From: Macrosoma leucophasiata
Lineage: Eukaryota > Arthropoda > Insecta > Lepidoptera > Hedylidae
Assembly (NCBI GenBank): GCA_036365455.1
Contig: JAWQUS010000008.1
Location: 17,901,501 to 17,965,500, forward strand
Length of the DNA stretch: 64,000 bases
Reading direction: 5' to 3'
Each line of letters begins with the position of its first letter. Position 1 is the stretch's first letter. Both the position numbers and the translations under genes were made by a program. The notes under the pieces are model-generated. The model was not told the origin of the DNA. It did no database searches and saw only the letters and a list, made by a program, of their open reading frames with translations. Below are positions 1 through 15,100 of the stretch, in pieces.

Positions 1-121
1 CTGCTGGCCCTTCCCAGAGCCCCCTGAAGATTTATTTACATTTTGACTGCCACCACTTTTGCCCAAAGGTGGAGCTCCTGTTTTGCTTGCTGGACCTGGT
101 GGTTTACTACCTGTTAAGACC
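1..121 (-). CDS. ANKRD11/12-like exon f (truncated by the window edge)
   Basis: Acceptor TTTTATTACAG at 122-132, phase 2. It encodes a Gly/Ser/Pro/Lys-rich low-complexity segment (SKPPGPASKTGAPPLGKSGG) that is still open at position 1. Confidence 0.75.
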
Positions 122-3100
122 CTGTAATAAAAATATCATGACTTAAAGGAAAATATAAAGTTTTGTCTCAATTACAAAATATGGCTTACACCCTAATTAT
201 GATATGTTAAAGTTTATTCAGATATTACACAGATGAAAATAGTATGTAGTCTAATATAAAAAATAAAATGATGCATTGTAATTTTTTTGATTGAGTTACA
301 TAATAGAATATTATTCAATATGTAATAAGTGATTAATTCATATATGTAAGGAAATATCAATAAATTTAACTAAACTTTACCTGCCAGTCCCAATACGTGA
401 AACTGGTGCAGGCTTTGCCATAGGCTCCTTCTCCTCATTGTCTTTTCTTTTCTTTCTTTTAGACACTTCATCTTCAGTGTTTTCATTGTCTTGACCTTCT
501 TCTGTATAAGGTCTTTTATTACTAGAACCTACTTCATCTTGTGTTGAAGATACAACACCACTGCTAAGTTGTGATCCATCTACAAATAAATATATTTAAT
601 TCATAGTTTTTTGTACAATCACATTTATAATCAAGGGAAATATATCTTTGCATATAAATACTATGTTCGAATGATTCATTTTTTGATCCTTTGGATGACA
701 TAATTATAGGTTAATCAATAATGAATACTCTAACATCTTGTAAACCAAACACTGATCGAGCAGAATAGGAACGGATACGCAGGCGGTTTGATTTTTAAAA
801 AATCCAACGGCAGAAAGTCGGGTCATTACTGTATAAGATATACAAAGTTACACATTCTGCAATGGAAGCATGAATATACAAGAAGGACAAACTACTAAGT
901 TCAGTAAAATAATATATATATAATAATATCTTACCAGGATTTCCTTTCTCTTGCGTGGTAGTTTCCTTTGCATCATACAGCTCGCCCGGCGCTAGGCCCT
1001 CCATATTGTTTCTCTTGTTGGATTCATTAGCAATAGCATTGCATCCCTTTTTGTTGCTGTCATCCCTTGAACGGCCTACCTGTGCTGCTCTCGCGTTATT
1101 ATCTACACAAACAATACAAATGTTCCAAATAGATGCAATATGAAATATAAATAAATATCTATGTGCCAAACAGCATTCATTTTAGATACATAATTTTTTT
1201 ATGTATTATAAAGTCATGCATAAATATGACTGTTCATAAAATATTAAACTAGTCATTGAAGCAACAACATTTACTGAGGACCATCAATATTATAATGTAA
1301 ATAAGGGCCTTGAAAATAATAATTCAATAAATCAAGCAGACATCACATAATATTCAGATAAAGCCAGCAAACACTACAATCACTACTTTAACTACACTAC
1401 AATAATTTAATAGAATATTATGCATTAGTAATGTTAGTGCCACTGATAACAAATTTGTTTGTGTGGTGTGATGAAAGGAGGTTGATAGGTTATATTAGTA
1501 TTTATGAGCACAAGCTATGTATCTATGTGTTATTGGTCAATTACAGGAACTGAAAGTTCAGTGAAATAATTACTGTCTATAATTGGTTATGATAAACATA
1601 TATTAGTAGGTCCATCAATCACTTGGGTTATATTACAGGCTGGCAATTTAGATTCACACGAATTGAATAGTCTATTTTCAGCAAGTAACGTAAGGATCAT
1701 CACTATCATGGGTCGTGACTGCGTGCATTATAGGACTTATACGAACTTGAAACGACTATGAAGTAATAACTGACTCCCCTTTAGAGTGCGAGGGCGTCCT
1801 CCTTTGCATTTCACGTCGACGGGCACCCGATCGTCTGAGTGCTTTAAATATTTATTGATCACATTAAATCAGATATAACATCTGAAAATCCATCATACGT
1901 ACTTCTCTACCTGTAACTAAGCGGCCATCATAACGACAGTTTTAGCAACACGCCCCGAGGCGCATCCTTGCAATGTAAACCTGCATCTTTTACTTCATTT
2001 TATCATTATACATTTGCACCACTTGGAAACTTATGTGTAATCACTAGACACGATGGTTAAAAAGCACTTTAGAATCGAATGGAGATGGAAACCAACCCTG
2101 ATCGATTCTCATGAGAGGTACAAAATTTAACACACACACGTATCGAATCGAACTCTTATGTCAAAAATTGTCAAAACGACGCCATCATTTTATTTATGCT
2201 TTATGGTATGAACATTTTTTCTAATTAAGTGACCATAGAAACTGAGTCTTTCAGTCGCCTAAATAAATTATAATAATTTGACATACTAATCTAAATAAAT
2301 CTAGTTTACATTTTTTAAATAAATTTAAATACTTACCTATCTACCTATATTATCTACAATACTTAATACAGATGTAGGTACCTAAAAAGGACTATGGTAC
2401 GCAACCATCAGTGTTGCCAGGGAACCGGTTGGTATAAAATTCGTACTAATTTCGGTAGAACTTTTAATGCTTTACTGTGCTATTTTGGATGTAAATACGA
2501 CAGCCGAATGAAAAACAGTTTTCTATGGTATACCTGTAAAGAGTTTTTATAATGTTATATTTATTATATAAAAAGAGACTTTAGAAAGATAAACTTCGCA
2601 GCGGAGTTTTGGCGGGAACCTTGAAAGAGGCGTGCGTGTGGTGCTCATAGTTTATTTCATTTTCTTGGTGCATTGAATTATATTAAATAAAGTTGGTGGC
2701 GTTCCGTTTCCTAAAGGTTTATTACAGTGTCTGAGTGTAGTGAAATAGATATCTGTGCGAAAATACGGCTTTTCTGGTTACCTCCAAAACTTCATGGTAA
2801 ATGTTCTGGTAAAGTAGCCATCTTCACTCGAATTACTGACTGTGACTCAGTCTAACTGACTGACTCTGACTTTTACGCTGCGTATTACGAATAGGTATGA
2901 AATATCGTTTTACTTGATACTGGCAAAATATGCCTAATAGCGATGTCATTATATTAATTAATTTTAAAAATAGTTATACTTCGATTGGAAAAACTTATGC
3001 GAGCATTGACCTTTATGTACTTAAGTACTAGACTGGACATTCCCCTTGATAGCACGGTTCCAGTTCTTTTCAAACGATGTGATTCTTACGATACACAAGT

Positions 3101-6100
3101 ATATACATACACCGACCGATATATAAATAAAAGCGCCAGTCTGAAGTTATATCTAAACTTTTTAGAAATTCAATCGTACCGTTAAAATAAAAATCGCTTT
3201 AGAATCTAATACAGTGTTATTAATTATAATTATATAGGTATACAACGTGTAACAGGATTAAATGTACAACCCGAAACTAGTTTGCTCAGAATCGATAACT
3301 GAATCGATTTTAGGCATTTTTAATACATATTTTATATTTTATTTTATATATTATATTTTATCCGAAAATTAACTAGAATTATGTACTTAAGTAAATTATG
3401 GTCACCAATTTGGTGCACAGTCAATACAAACGAAAATGAGACTAACGTCTATCTATGTATACTCAATACTTAAATGATAAAGCTGAAGAGTTTGTTGTTT
3501 GTTTGCTTGAACGCGCTAATCTCAGGAACTACTGGTCCGATTTGAAAAATTCTTTCGGTGAGATGTATATGAATAGGAGAGGGTAGGTAATATTGCAACC
3601 GAGCAAAGACGGGGCGGGCTACTAGTCCAAAATAAAATGCCAGTTTCAACAAGTTCATTAGGGCTAGGGTTCATTGAGACGTGCATTTTTTTTTTTTTTG
3701 TTTTATGTCATTAAGTTGACAGACAAGCAGACGGGCCACCTGATGGTAAGTTGTCACCGTCGCCTATGGACATTTGCAACACCAGGGTAGTTGCCAACGC
3801 GCTGCCAGCCCTGAAGGACTCTTTTGACGCCATTTTTGAAGAACCCCATATTGTAGCACCGAGGGAACACCTCAGAGGGAAGTTCGTTCCACAATTTACA
3901 CGTTCATTTGCATTTTATTATAAATAATAATTTAAGCATGTGAAAATAAATCATAAACTAGCGAGTGTTAAATTGGGATGTGCAGGTAACGCTACATTAC
4001 ATTATTCACTTTGCGACAGTGTGCGTATGTGAGTAGGTTTGTGTTTTATGTGCGGCCGTAGGTAGAGGCAGAGTAAGTTTGCGTAGGATGCGCATACTCT
4101 TCGTACCAATTGAGGACCACTTTATTCATAAATAAAAAATATTAAATTCATAAACATGCAATTTCAGTTCATGTATTATGATTATACTCGATTTATCGGG
4201 GTGTTTGACAGTGTGAATTATTCCCGTTGCATGTTGTATATGTGATAGGCAGTTATTTATTGATAATTTATCAGTAAAAATATTAATTTCGAATATTAGT
4301 GATAAACTGGTTTAGGTATTTAATAATATATACTTATTGTTTTAAGTGCATTTATACATTTGAGGTTTACTGTCGGTATGTATAATTTTTATTTAGATTG
4401 TAAATTATTACATTATTATCTAATAAACATTTTTTGTTGTATTGCTACGCTAAAAAATAGGTATAATACGTGCGTACATGAGTAGGTACACACTCTTTTT
4501 TTCCTCAAAGTTAGTTTTAAATAATCAGATAAATAATTTTATGATATAATTACATAAAAGTTAATAATGTGATTTAAAAAACAAAAATAGGTACCTACCA
4601 ATTATTTACACTGAAATTAGCGTTCAAATTGTTAGGATTACATTTTATGTTTCATAAATTGCTGATTTTTAATAGCCTACTAAATTAACTTTGTTATTTA
4701 TAGGTAAATAATAGTAAATACCATCCCGAGAAGTCTTCGAAGTCTCTTGTCATAGGACTGCCCAAACCCTAGCTCTCAGGGCGAGATTCACAGACCGCAC
4801 TACGACTTTACTTTCGAGCAAAGTACGCTTCGAACTGTCAAAACCCATACATTTCTGACAATTCTTACTTACTTTGCTTAAAGTAAAGTCGTAGTGCGGT
4901 CTGTGAATCTCGCCATCAGTCCTCATAGTAAAGTATAGAGGATCTACTTTTAATCAAACATACATTATATAAAAAAACATTACACACCTCGATTAGAAAA
5001 TCGAGTTATAATCATAATAAATGAAGTGAAATTACATGTTTGTATTTTATATTTTTTATTAATGAAACAAGTTGTCCTCAATTTGTACGAACAGCATGCA
5101 CACCTTAAGCATACTTACCCTACCTCTACTAACGACCGCACATAAAACACAAACCAACTCATACACGTACACTGTCGCGATGTGATGTAGCGTAACCTGC
5201 GTACCCCTATTTAACACTTGCTTGTAATAAAATTCATTTTCACTGTTTTCTTTCTATCTAAACGAGTTATAATAAACTTGTTGAGACTAGCATTTTATTT
5301 TGGATAGACGTTAGTCTCATTTTCGTTTGTATTGACTGTTCACCATATGGGTGACCATAATTTCCTTAATTGTAATTAATTTTGGGACAAAATGTTACCT
5401 TTATCAAAAATGCCTAAAATCTATCCGTTTATGGATTCTGAACAAACTAGTTTCGGGTTGTACATTCAATCCTGTTACACATTGTATATACTATTATTGT
5501 ACCTAAATATATGAAACTGTTTAATTGGTATATAAGCCGAGCTGAATAGATGACAAAAGAGTTTTGACGGTGTAACCGTCTATAAAAGTATACATACAGG
5601 ACGTATCTTTTAATTAATGTATAATCATGCACTAAGATTCAATAAGCTACACCTATACATACGTTCAAAGTAAATAATAAATAATCTGACGTCTGCTGTA
5701 AATAAAATCGATACAGAAAGCAAAAACAATTATCAATCAGTAAAGTCAATAGAGGCTAGCGGAACTGAGACCATAATCTTCCAGATTTTTTTTGTTGCCA
5801 TTGCCATCTATTGGCGTACAAAGCCGTACAAACAAGTACAAAACGTATTTTTTTATAAATAGATTACAACTAGGTACATACGTCTTCAAAAGATCTTTTA
5901 AGTATTTTTTGAACATGTACAACTAAGTACCTATTTCTTGTTGAACTGTTTCTAAGCAGTTTTAAAATACCACTGTGCTTTAACTTACGTCAAAGTGCAA
6001 AGTTATTATTAAATTGAAACTCCATTCTGAAAGTAGGCATTAAAAAATTACGGTCTATTCGTTCTTAGGGTGCCGAACCTCGTAAGGAAAAAACGGTTCA

Positions 6101-9100
6101 CTTTTTAGACCGTCCGTCTGTCCGTCAAGACCCTTTTTCTCAGGAACAGGTTTAGGTTTAAGCTGAAAGGAGACGTTCCAAAATGTATGGAGCTTGGGCC
6201 TGCACCTTGTACGCTATATTGAGAGAAGAAGCATAAAATACTAAATCATTTTCAGATATTCAAATCGTAATAACATATACTTTATTAATTTATATAATCT
6301 ACAATCCCTTGAAGCCGTGAAAAAATCAAACTTCTGAGCCAACGCAATCACAAAATACAGCCGTTTAAGCAGCAAAGGACAAGGTCCACGTTGGGGCCGC
6401 ACCTTGTACACTATATCAAAAGATAGAAAATAATACGTAGTCATGGAAAAATATTCAAAAAATAATTTGAATCGTTGTTTTTACGGAAATATTTATTTTA
6501 TGTAATTTTTGTATGACAACAATAAGTCACTATGTTGCTACTATAACATTGTTTTTGAACTATACACTTTAATTGAAGGCATACCTAATAAAAGATTTGA
6601 ATAGCTGAAACTGATTTAGTATTATAGCTTATTCTTCTTGCAAATAAATCAAAACCTGCAGGATACACAGAATCTTGAAATTTGCAACGTAGCAACGTCT
6701 TAAAGCAGAAATAATGCTAAAATGCCGAAAACCTTAAATATTTTGTAACATCACATATATTTTTTTATTGTACTGAACCATCTGTGCGCGAGTCCGACTC
6801 GCACTTGGCGGTTTTTTTTACAATAGCCTCCATTGACTTACTATATTATTAAAAGTTACTCACTACTTGCTCGGCGAGTTGGATACCTGAAGGGGCTTCC
6901 TGTTAGACATATTAATGTGTATAAACATATGGATCAAACATTATTCAATGGAATTACACACCACTATTAACAAAAGATTTTTAACAATGCATAATAATAC
7001 CGATACTAACGATATATACATCAATACATAGAAATATAAATAACATTGCTTTTATTTAATAAAAGTGAAGGGTCATACCTCACCAACTCACTAAAAAACA
7101 CGTTTATTAATACCAGAGTCATAAAACGAGAAGATCGTGAGCATTTTATAGAACAAACTTTTGTTGTTGAAATACTTTGTCGAAGATTTCAGGTAGTATT
7201 CCCCTGGGTATCCCCCAAGGGTAATGTTGTCGTGGCGGGCGGGCTCAGTAGCCAACGGTTGTCCCCACACCGGCGAAATCTTGTCGAAGTACGCCTGGTG
7301 TTGTGAGTGGTATGGGCAGAGACCTGCGGGTATCGTAATAGGGTATGTCTGTCGTTCATCAGTCAGAAGTCGTTCGTCAGAAAGTTCCCAAGCTGGCTGA
7401 CGTGCACGTGTTTCGCACGCTATTATTGTAAGTTGGCGCATGCAGGGCTCGGAAACGATCAACCACCGGCGGGATTGTGGATGCGTGCCTTAACGTTCCC
7501 GAAACCCCGCCACTGATTCGCGTACGCAAACGAGCGCGATCAGCTTTGTTTATTAACCGACTTCGAAAAAAGGAGGAGGTTCTCAATTCGTCCGGATCTT
7601 TTTTTAAAGTATGCACTTACTTCATACTGTTCTTTGTTGTTTTAATAAGAAATCATATTGATGGTCTGTTATTGTTTGAATGAAATATAATAAGAAATAT
7701 CAACTATTGTAGAAATTATATTTGCGATTTTTTCTCGCGTAGATAATTCTACCAACTTCCTCTCTTACCCGACGTTTCAGTTGCTTTCCAGCTAGGTACC
7801 GTGGAAAGACTAATTCGACGATTTTGGAAGTATAGTCTACACGAGAAAATCTACAATAAATATACTTTCTAAAATGTGTGAAGCTCGGGAAATCTGCGAA
7901 AAAAATAATATCAATTGCCTATACCGCCACCTTATACACCTTAATTTTTATACCCATTAATAGAAATATTAAAATGATGCTGTAGTGGATCTAGAATTGA
8001 TTTATATACTAACCCCCTTATTCATAAACATACATTAGATACGTTTTGGCTATAGAATGCTTTGTCTTTGTCAGTTGCATTGTCAAATGTGCAGGATAGA
8101 AAAGGACAAAGGAGAGATTAGCAACACTTTAGCTATAATACGTTTATGAATAAGGGGGTTAATAGTTAATGGACAATTATTCGATCTTTTTTTCCTCCTC
8201 GATAATTATGGAACCTAATTTCATTTCAGACACGAGTTCCAGTTATAAGTGCATAGAATCGTATTCAAACAATAAAAAACATACCTACCTGCGACTTTAC
8301 AATATAAGGAAGGTACCTTAGTAATCAATACAACAAAGAGCAAGGTTTGAGACAGGAGACAGGTAAACGTTATAGATATCTCCGAAATTGTCCACCGCTA
8401 CATTGTAAGATGTCTTCAAAGATTGGAAGAGACGCGGTATCAATTTGCAATTTGTAGATGACGAAGATAATGATGAAGATCTTGTCGCAATGCTCAATGG
8501 CTTCAGTACGCCCTCCAAATTTTATCTATTTCACATATTTCTCGCGGTTCATTTTGAGAGTAGGTCTATAATCAATAACATAGATGATTATAAAATTTTC
8601 ACGTCTGGTTCAGTTCAATATTACGTACAGTAGAGAATCGATTATCCGAACGTTGATCAACCGAACGCCCGCTTATCCGAACTCCCGACTCACGCGGTAT
8701 TTTGTTTTACAGACGAGTTAAACTCTTATTCAATTTTAGCACACACCTGAAAAACCACAAGTGTAACATCACTTAGATTCTAAACGTCAAAATTTAGATA
8801 TTCGAGATACTTAACGAATACCCTGTAAACTGCCTTCTATCTTACATACTTTGGCCCCGTAATAACTAAGGCCTCAGAAATGGCAACAACAGTACCGAAA
8901 GATCAATCTGTTTAAGCTGACAATTTAACTGCTAATACAAAAATAACCAGTTTATTGTATTAGAAAGTTAATAACACCCATCTTTAGCGTCGGGGCTTGA
9001 GACGAAGAAATAGTGCGGGGTCATGATTGGACAATTGTGAAGAATTCATAATGACTCATATCCACAAACGGTATTTTTCACAGTGACCTTTTATCGATTA

Positions 9101-12100
9101 CCTGTTAAATTGCATACAAATGACAAGTTAAAACACATAAATATGAAAATCAATATACTAATCGTACAACATTGCGCTTTGCGATACACTTATGAAGTAG
9201 AATATAACCGTACAAGAAGAGATTTCCACAAGCATGCATATGCATAGAAAAAATACTCGAATTTATCTGGTAATGCATTAATTATAAAGACAATTACCGG
9301 ACACTTGCGGACATATTATTACCTAGATAGATAGATAGAGCAATACGGGAGGGGACTAGCCACTAGCCATATGCAGGCTTTCCCCTCTGTCAAAGCACAA
9401 ATGTTCCTACTCTTACGCCTGTCGCCTAGATGTTTAAATGTTTGCGTAAAATTGTATAATATGTATTTTGTTCAAGTCAAGGTGTGAGTTTCGTAGTAAT
9501 AGACGATTTTTGTAGTGTGTGTGTCACATGTATTAGGTTGGGGAAAAAGTTTCTTCGCATTTTTTAAGATAATTCAAAACATTTTTAATATAGTTTACTT
9601 AAATTTAACTAAAGTATGTATGTACCATTTTGTTCGATAACCTTTTGCCATCTTGTAGGTAGGGACATGATCCCATTGCTATAAAAATTTTGGGACTTCT
9701 CATCAAAATACCGCGACAAGTGGATTTGGCAGTCCTCTCGTGATGTTAACCTAACATTGCATAAAGAATTCTGAAGAGACCGAAACAGGTGGAAATCTGA
9801 AGGTGCAAGGTCAAGACTATACGGCGGATGCATTAACACCTCCCAGCCAAACTCTCTTAATTTTTGCTGAGTGGCTATAGATGTGTGAGGTTTAGCGTTA
9901 TCATGATGAAACACCACACCCCTTCTGTTGATCAATTCCGGCCGCTTTTTCTCAACTTCTTGCTTTAATCTCATCAGTTGTTCGCAGTAGAGTTCAGAAT
10001 CGATAGTCCTGTCTGGTGGTAATAGCTCATAATGAATAATGCCCTTCCAATCCCACCACACACACAACATTACCTTATTGCGAGTTAGCCCGGGTTTCGC
10101 CACAGTCTGTGAAGCGTGACCGGCCTTTGACCACGACCTTTTTCGCACGTTCTTGTCGTACGTGATGCACTTTTCATCAACAGTTATCAGCTTCTTCAAA
10201 AATTATTCGGTTTCATTACGTCGTAATAAAGAATCACAAATGAGTACACGGTTCATTAGGTTTCTTTCAGTGAGCTCGTGAGGTACCCAAATATCGAGCT
10301 TTTTTTGTACCCAGCTTTTTCAAATGCGCCAAAACTGTTTTGTGATCAATTCTCAGTTCTTCCGCTACGTCGTAACTACTGATATGTCGATCTTGCTCAA
10401 CATTTTCAAAAATTGCATCCATTTTATCCGTAATAGGGCGACCAGAGCGAGGTGCATCTTTGACATAAAAATTTCCGGATTGAAAACGCTTAAACCAAAT
10501 TTGTGCTACTCTCACAGACACTGCACTAGGTCCATAAACATCGCAATTTTTTTTCGCTGCTTGCGTTGCATTTTTACCTTTTTTGTAGTAAAATTTTTAA
10601 ATGTATCGAATTTCTTCATTAGATTCACTCATCTTGACAGTACGAAAAACAAATGAAAATCACACATTTGCCTAATTTGAATTTGGAATTATGTTCTTTA
10701 AAATTTTAACTTTCAATGATACCAAAACCAGCCAGATACAAATACTACAGCCAAAGAGATTTTATTACAAGTTCATACATACTATAATGCGAAGACTTTT
10801 TCCCCAACCTATTATTTCCCCCCACAAAAAATTACAGACTTTTTGCATCGGTAATAAATAAATGGCTACTCCCCTCCGGTCGGCCGGTGCCCCGTGTTGC
10901 TCTTTGATTATTAGTATTATTACTAATACCCTCTTTATTTCACATAAACCTCCTTTAGTTCGATGGAGTGACGCGAGTCGAGCTATGCCACTCTTCGCAA
11001 AATGGGACCGCAGCCTAAGACCACTAATGAATAATGCTTTATTCGTTAAGAAAAGACAGTAATATCTAGTCACCGGTATTATGAAGATAATATTATTATA
11101 TAATAACCCCCTTACTCATAAACGTATTTTAGCTAAAGTGTTGCTAATCTCTCTTTTGTCTTTTTCTATCCTGCACATTTGACAATGCAACTGACAAAGA
11201 CAAAGCATTCTATAGCTAAAACGTATCTAATGTACGTTTATGAATAAGGGGGTAAGAATCTTACTGATAAATAACATTGACTATTAATTTGTCAGCCAAC
11301 TGGACTTATATGTACCTAGTTCCATTGTATTGTATGTACAGTATAGGTAAAATGAAGCCAGTGCTCTTATCTACCGAGAACTAGAAAACATTTTACATTT
11401 ATGCAAGCATAGAAGCAGCACAGTAAGAAATCTAGTACTTACGGTTAGATTTGCATGATCGATATCTTGATGTATATCCTGTTCGACATACCGTGCGACA
11501 GCATTAATAAAAAATAAAACGTCATCAAAAATTCAATCGAAACCCAATAAATATAACCGAAGTTATAGCGCTGTTGTAATAAGTAGATAGTAGAATAATA
11601 TGAAGTATGCGCGCGGCTGCACGCGTTTTCTATTACCATGTTTATCTACGACGTACGAATATGTGTATCATCATCATCTTATTTTATATTATAATCACTG
11701 AAATCCATCTTTATTCATAGCGAGGAAAAAATAAGACTTGATTGAACTAAGATTTGCTAATAAGTTGAATTTATGGGGCCCATCCCCAGACCACTAAAAA
11801 TCTGAGGATGGGGCATTCACATTAATGTGTACACATAATATATCCACGAAGAAAATATTATCTATACATAATGAAAAACAAAGTCCCCTGCCGCATCTGT
11901 CTGTCTATTTGTCTGTATGTATGTGCGCGATAAATTCGAAGACTATATTCGGAATATCATACGGTTTTCACTTTATTTAGATTTGAATATTAGGATAAAT
12001 GTTACAGGTGTCGGATAATTCAAGCCGCCTGAAAGCTTTGTTCATACAAGCTGCCTTCAGAGAATATGTAATAATAGGTGGATTTTTTCCTCTTAAAGAT

Positions 12101-15100
12101 CTACTAAAAAAGTTTGCGAAAGCATACATATATATTTTAAGGACAGCTTACTATACCTAGATATTACTAGGTATACTAAGCAAGTAGTAGGGTATAAAGC
12201 TATTTAGACCATACAGTATTAATGTTTATCAAATTAAACGCTTTAATTAACTTAAGTGTTTCAAACACTTTATTATAATGAAAAGATGTTCAAGAATTAC
12301 GTACTTAAGGTAACTTAAGTATGTATTTAATTTGAAAATGGCTTATTCCCATTAGTTCGATCGTCGAACTAGTGAGAATTTTCTTTTTATCTGTTCGACC
12401 GTCGAACTAGTGATTTTTTTTTCTCATTTGTCTCGTGTTGGTTGGGCGTGATGGAGACCATGGGCGCCCGCGATTAAGCCAGGTTAGGTCGAAGGGTACG
12501 GTGTTAGGTTTTTATTTTACGACAGTCAAACAAATGAGAAAAAAAAATCTCACTAGTTCGACGGTCGAACAGATAAGAAAAAAAAACTCACTAGTTCGAC
12601 GATCGAACTAATGGGAATAAAGGACTGTATTGGCTTAGCTTATTACTAGCTATACCTACTTAGTAAGCTATCCTTAAAATATACAACGTGTAACAGGATT
12701 AAATGTACTTACAACCCGAAACTAGTTTGTGCAGAATCGATAACTAAATATAGGTAATATTTTATCCCAAACTTAATTAGAATTAAGTAAATAAAATTAT
12801 GGTCACCCATTTGTTGCACAGTCAATTCAAACGAAAATGAGACTAACGTCTATCCAAAATAAAATGCTAATCTCAATAAGTTCATTAGGGCAGTTCTTCA
12901 TGTGAATAGGTTTGTGTTTTACGTGCGGCCGTAGGTAGGGTAAGTATGCGTAGGGTGTGCATACTGTTCGTACAAATTGAGGACGACTTATTTCTAATAT
13001 AAAAATATAAAAAATACAAACATGTAATTTCAGTTCATGTATGATTGTAACTCGGTTTTCTAATCGGGGTGTTTGAGAGGGTGAATTATTTCCGTTACAT
13101 GTAGTATATGTAGTTGAGATTTTTTTGTAAAATATATACTGATGATCAAAGGTATTTGATCAATGTAGGTACACATTGATATTTTTTTTTAATATTTTAT
13201 TTTTAAAAATTGTTTCAACATTTATTGTTCGACAGAACAACGAAGTCCAGTCAGCTGTAAGACATAATTCCAAGCAAATAATAATATGAAACAATAAAGC
13301 ATAAAGATTTTCGTGAAACGCTATAAACAATAATATATACTCGATATCATATAAATATATGAAAATATGGTTTTAGATTATGTCAGTCATATAGACTTAA
13401 TATAATAAACTTTAATATTAATATGTATATGAAAATACGGTTTATGTTTTGTTCTTATCGACAATTGAGTAAATCTCTACTGTGGTGTGACCACGGGGAA
13501 CGCACCGCTAAAATACGTTTATGAATAAGTAGTGGGGGTAAGTATACAAATTCTACTTTAACTCCGATGAAACCCTTTTGTAAATCCTAATTATTATAAT
13601 TATAGTTAGCTGACCCGGCAAACTTCGTTTTGCCTCAGAAAGACGTGTCAAAGTTTTGATATATACAGACTATTTGTATAGGGGAATAAAATTGTGGTTT
13701 TTACTATTTCCTTTCAATTTCTTCATATTTTATTTATTTTCTTTTAAACCTTACCTGGACTTCCAAAAATCATTCAAAACCAAAATTAGCCAAATCGGTA
13801 TAGCCGTTCTCGAGTTTTAGCGCGACTAACGAACAGCAATTGATTTTTATGTATTGATAGATATAGATAGGTTGTCAGTCTGATAAGGAAGGGCAGCTTC
13901 GAAAATTGTTTCAAAGTTCTTAAGTTTTTATAAAGAAAATACAATTTGTAGTGATTAATAATAGTATGAAGTTATTTATGAAATAGGTATTTAATTAATT
14001 GTGTAGTGTTAATAGAGGTTAGTATTTTTACCCATATCCAAGCCATTTAAGCCACCATTATAATGCAATGTGATTTTGACATACCCTTAAGTGACTGCAA
14101 ATATTCGAAGATGTGAGGTGCTGCATAATCGGATGGCGTTTTTCCTTTAGAATTCTTCACGAATGGATCTGCTCCATGTTCAATAAGAAATTGAACCATA
14201 TTAAGATTGCCAGATGTGGTAGCATCATGAAGAGGAGTGTCATCATCAAGACCCTTTGCGTTAACATTGGCACCTCCATTCACAAGTACTACCACAACTT
14301 GGTACCAACCATAGCTGCATGCTTCGTGTAGAGCTGTCCATCCTAAAATTTATTTCAACCTTAGTATGTTTTTATCTTTATAATTAATTAGTTTAACATT
14401 ATCGTGATTTATTTTTAATTTAATTTGGTAAGTTTTATCTCGTTTTATGTCGTTATAACATAAGAGTGGGTAGTAAACATCAAAAAAATATTCAATATGA
14501 CTGATTAAAGTGTATCCAACAAATCTACACAGTTCTCTTGGTGTAACAGGTTTGATTGGTAGAGCAAATTGTTGGTTGCTTTCCAGAAAGGAGTTCACCT
14601 CATGACCAAAGTCTGCCACAGTAGCTACATTGGTTGAAAAACTTGATGGAGATGTTGTACAAAAGTTTGGCTTTTTCCTTAGGGCCTTTAACCCATGTTC
14701 CCGTCTGTGATCTTAGTGGTGGAATGGACCGTCGTGGCCTTTTTAACTGCTTTGTGAATTTCCATAGAGTGTAGTCATCATCATTTTTTGCAGACAATTA
14801 TTTTAATTTCCATTGGAAAGTATAATATTCATTATACTTTATATTTTCCTTGAGTTCTCTAGCTGCCTAATTCTATAGTCTTCTGTCTTCTGGATGCCTA
14901 CTCAATTGCCAGACTCTTCTTAACCTCCTTTTTAGGGTTCCGTAGTAAACAAGGAATCAACTAATCGGTTGTTGTTAGAAATTCAAACGTTACGGCAATA
15001 GTAGCTATCTATCACACTTAAATTGGCTTTACTAGTTTAGGAGTAATAGTCGACCAAATGTAATACTCGAAATTTTTGCACAACTCCATAGAAAATATTT

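Noticed and set aside
955..1143. Plus-strand open frame over 955-1143 and the long minus-strand frame 795-1169 as an independent small protein
   Set aside because: Both are explained by the ANKRD11/12-like exon 935-1102, which has proper splice sites and phase on both sides.
7046..7683. Overlapping open frames on both strands in a GC-richer patch
   Set aside because: No recognisable protein, frames on all strands similar, and the right part is a known lepidopteran repeat tail.
10324..10656. Plus-strand frame at 10324-10656 (and 40165-40488 on the minus strand)
   Set aside because: Antisense shadows of the mariner transposase.
13500..13540. Third complete MITE F copy
   Set aside because: Only one terminus (CGTTTATGAATAAG..GGGGG) is present, so it is at most a solo end.
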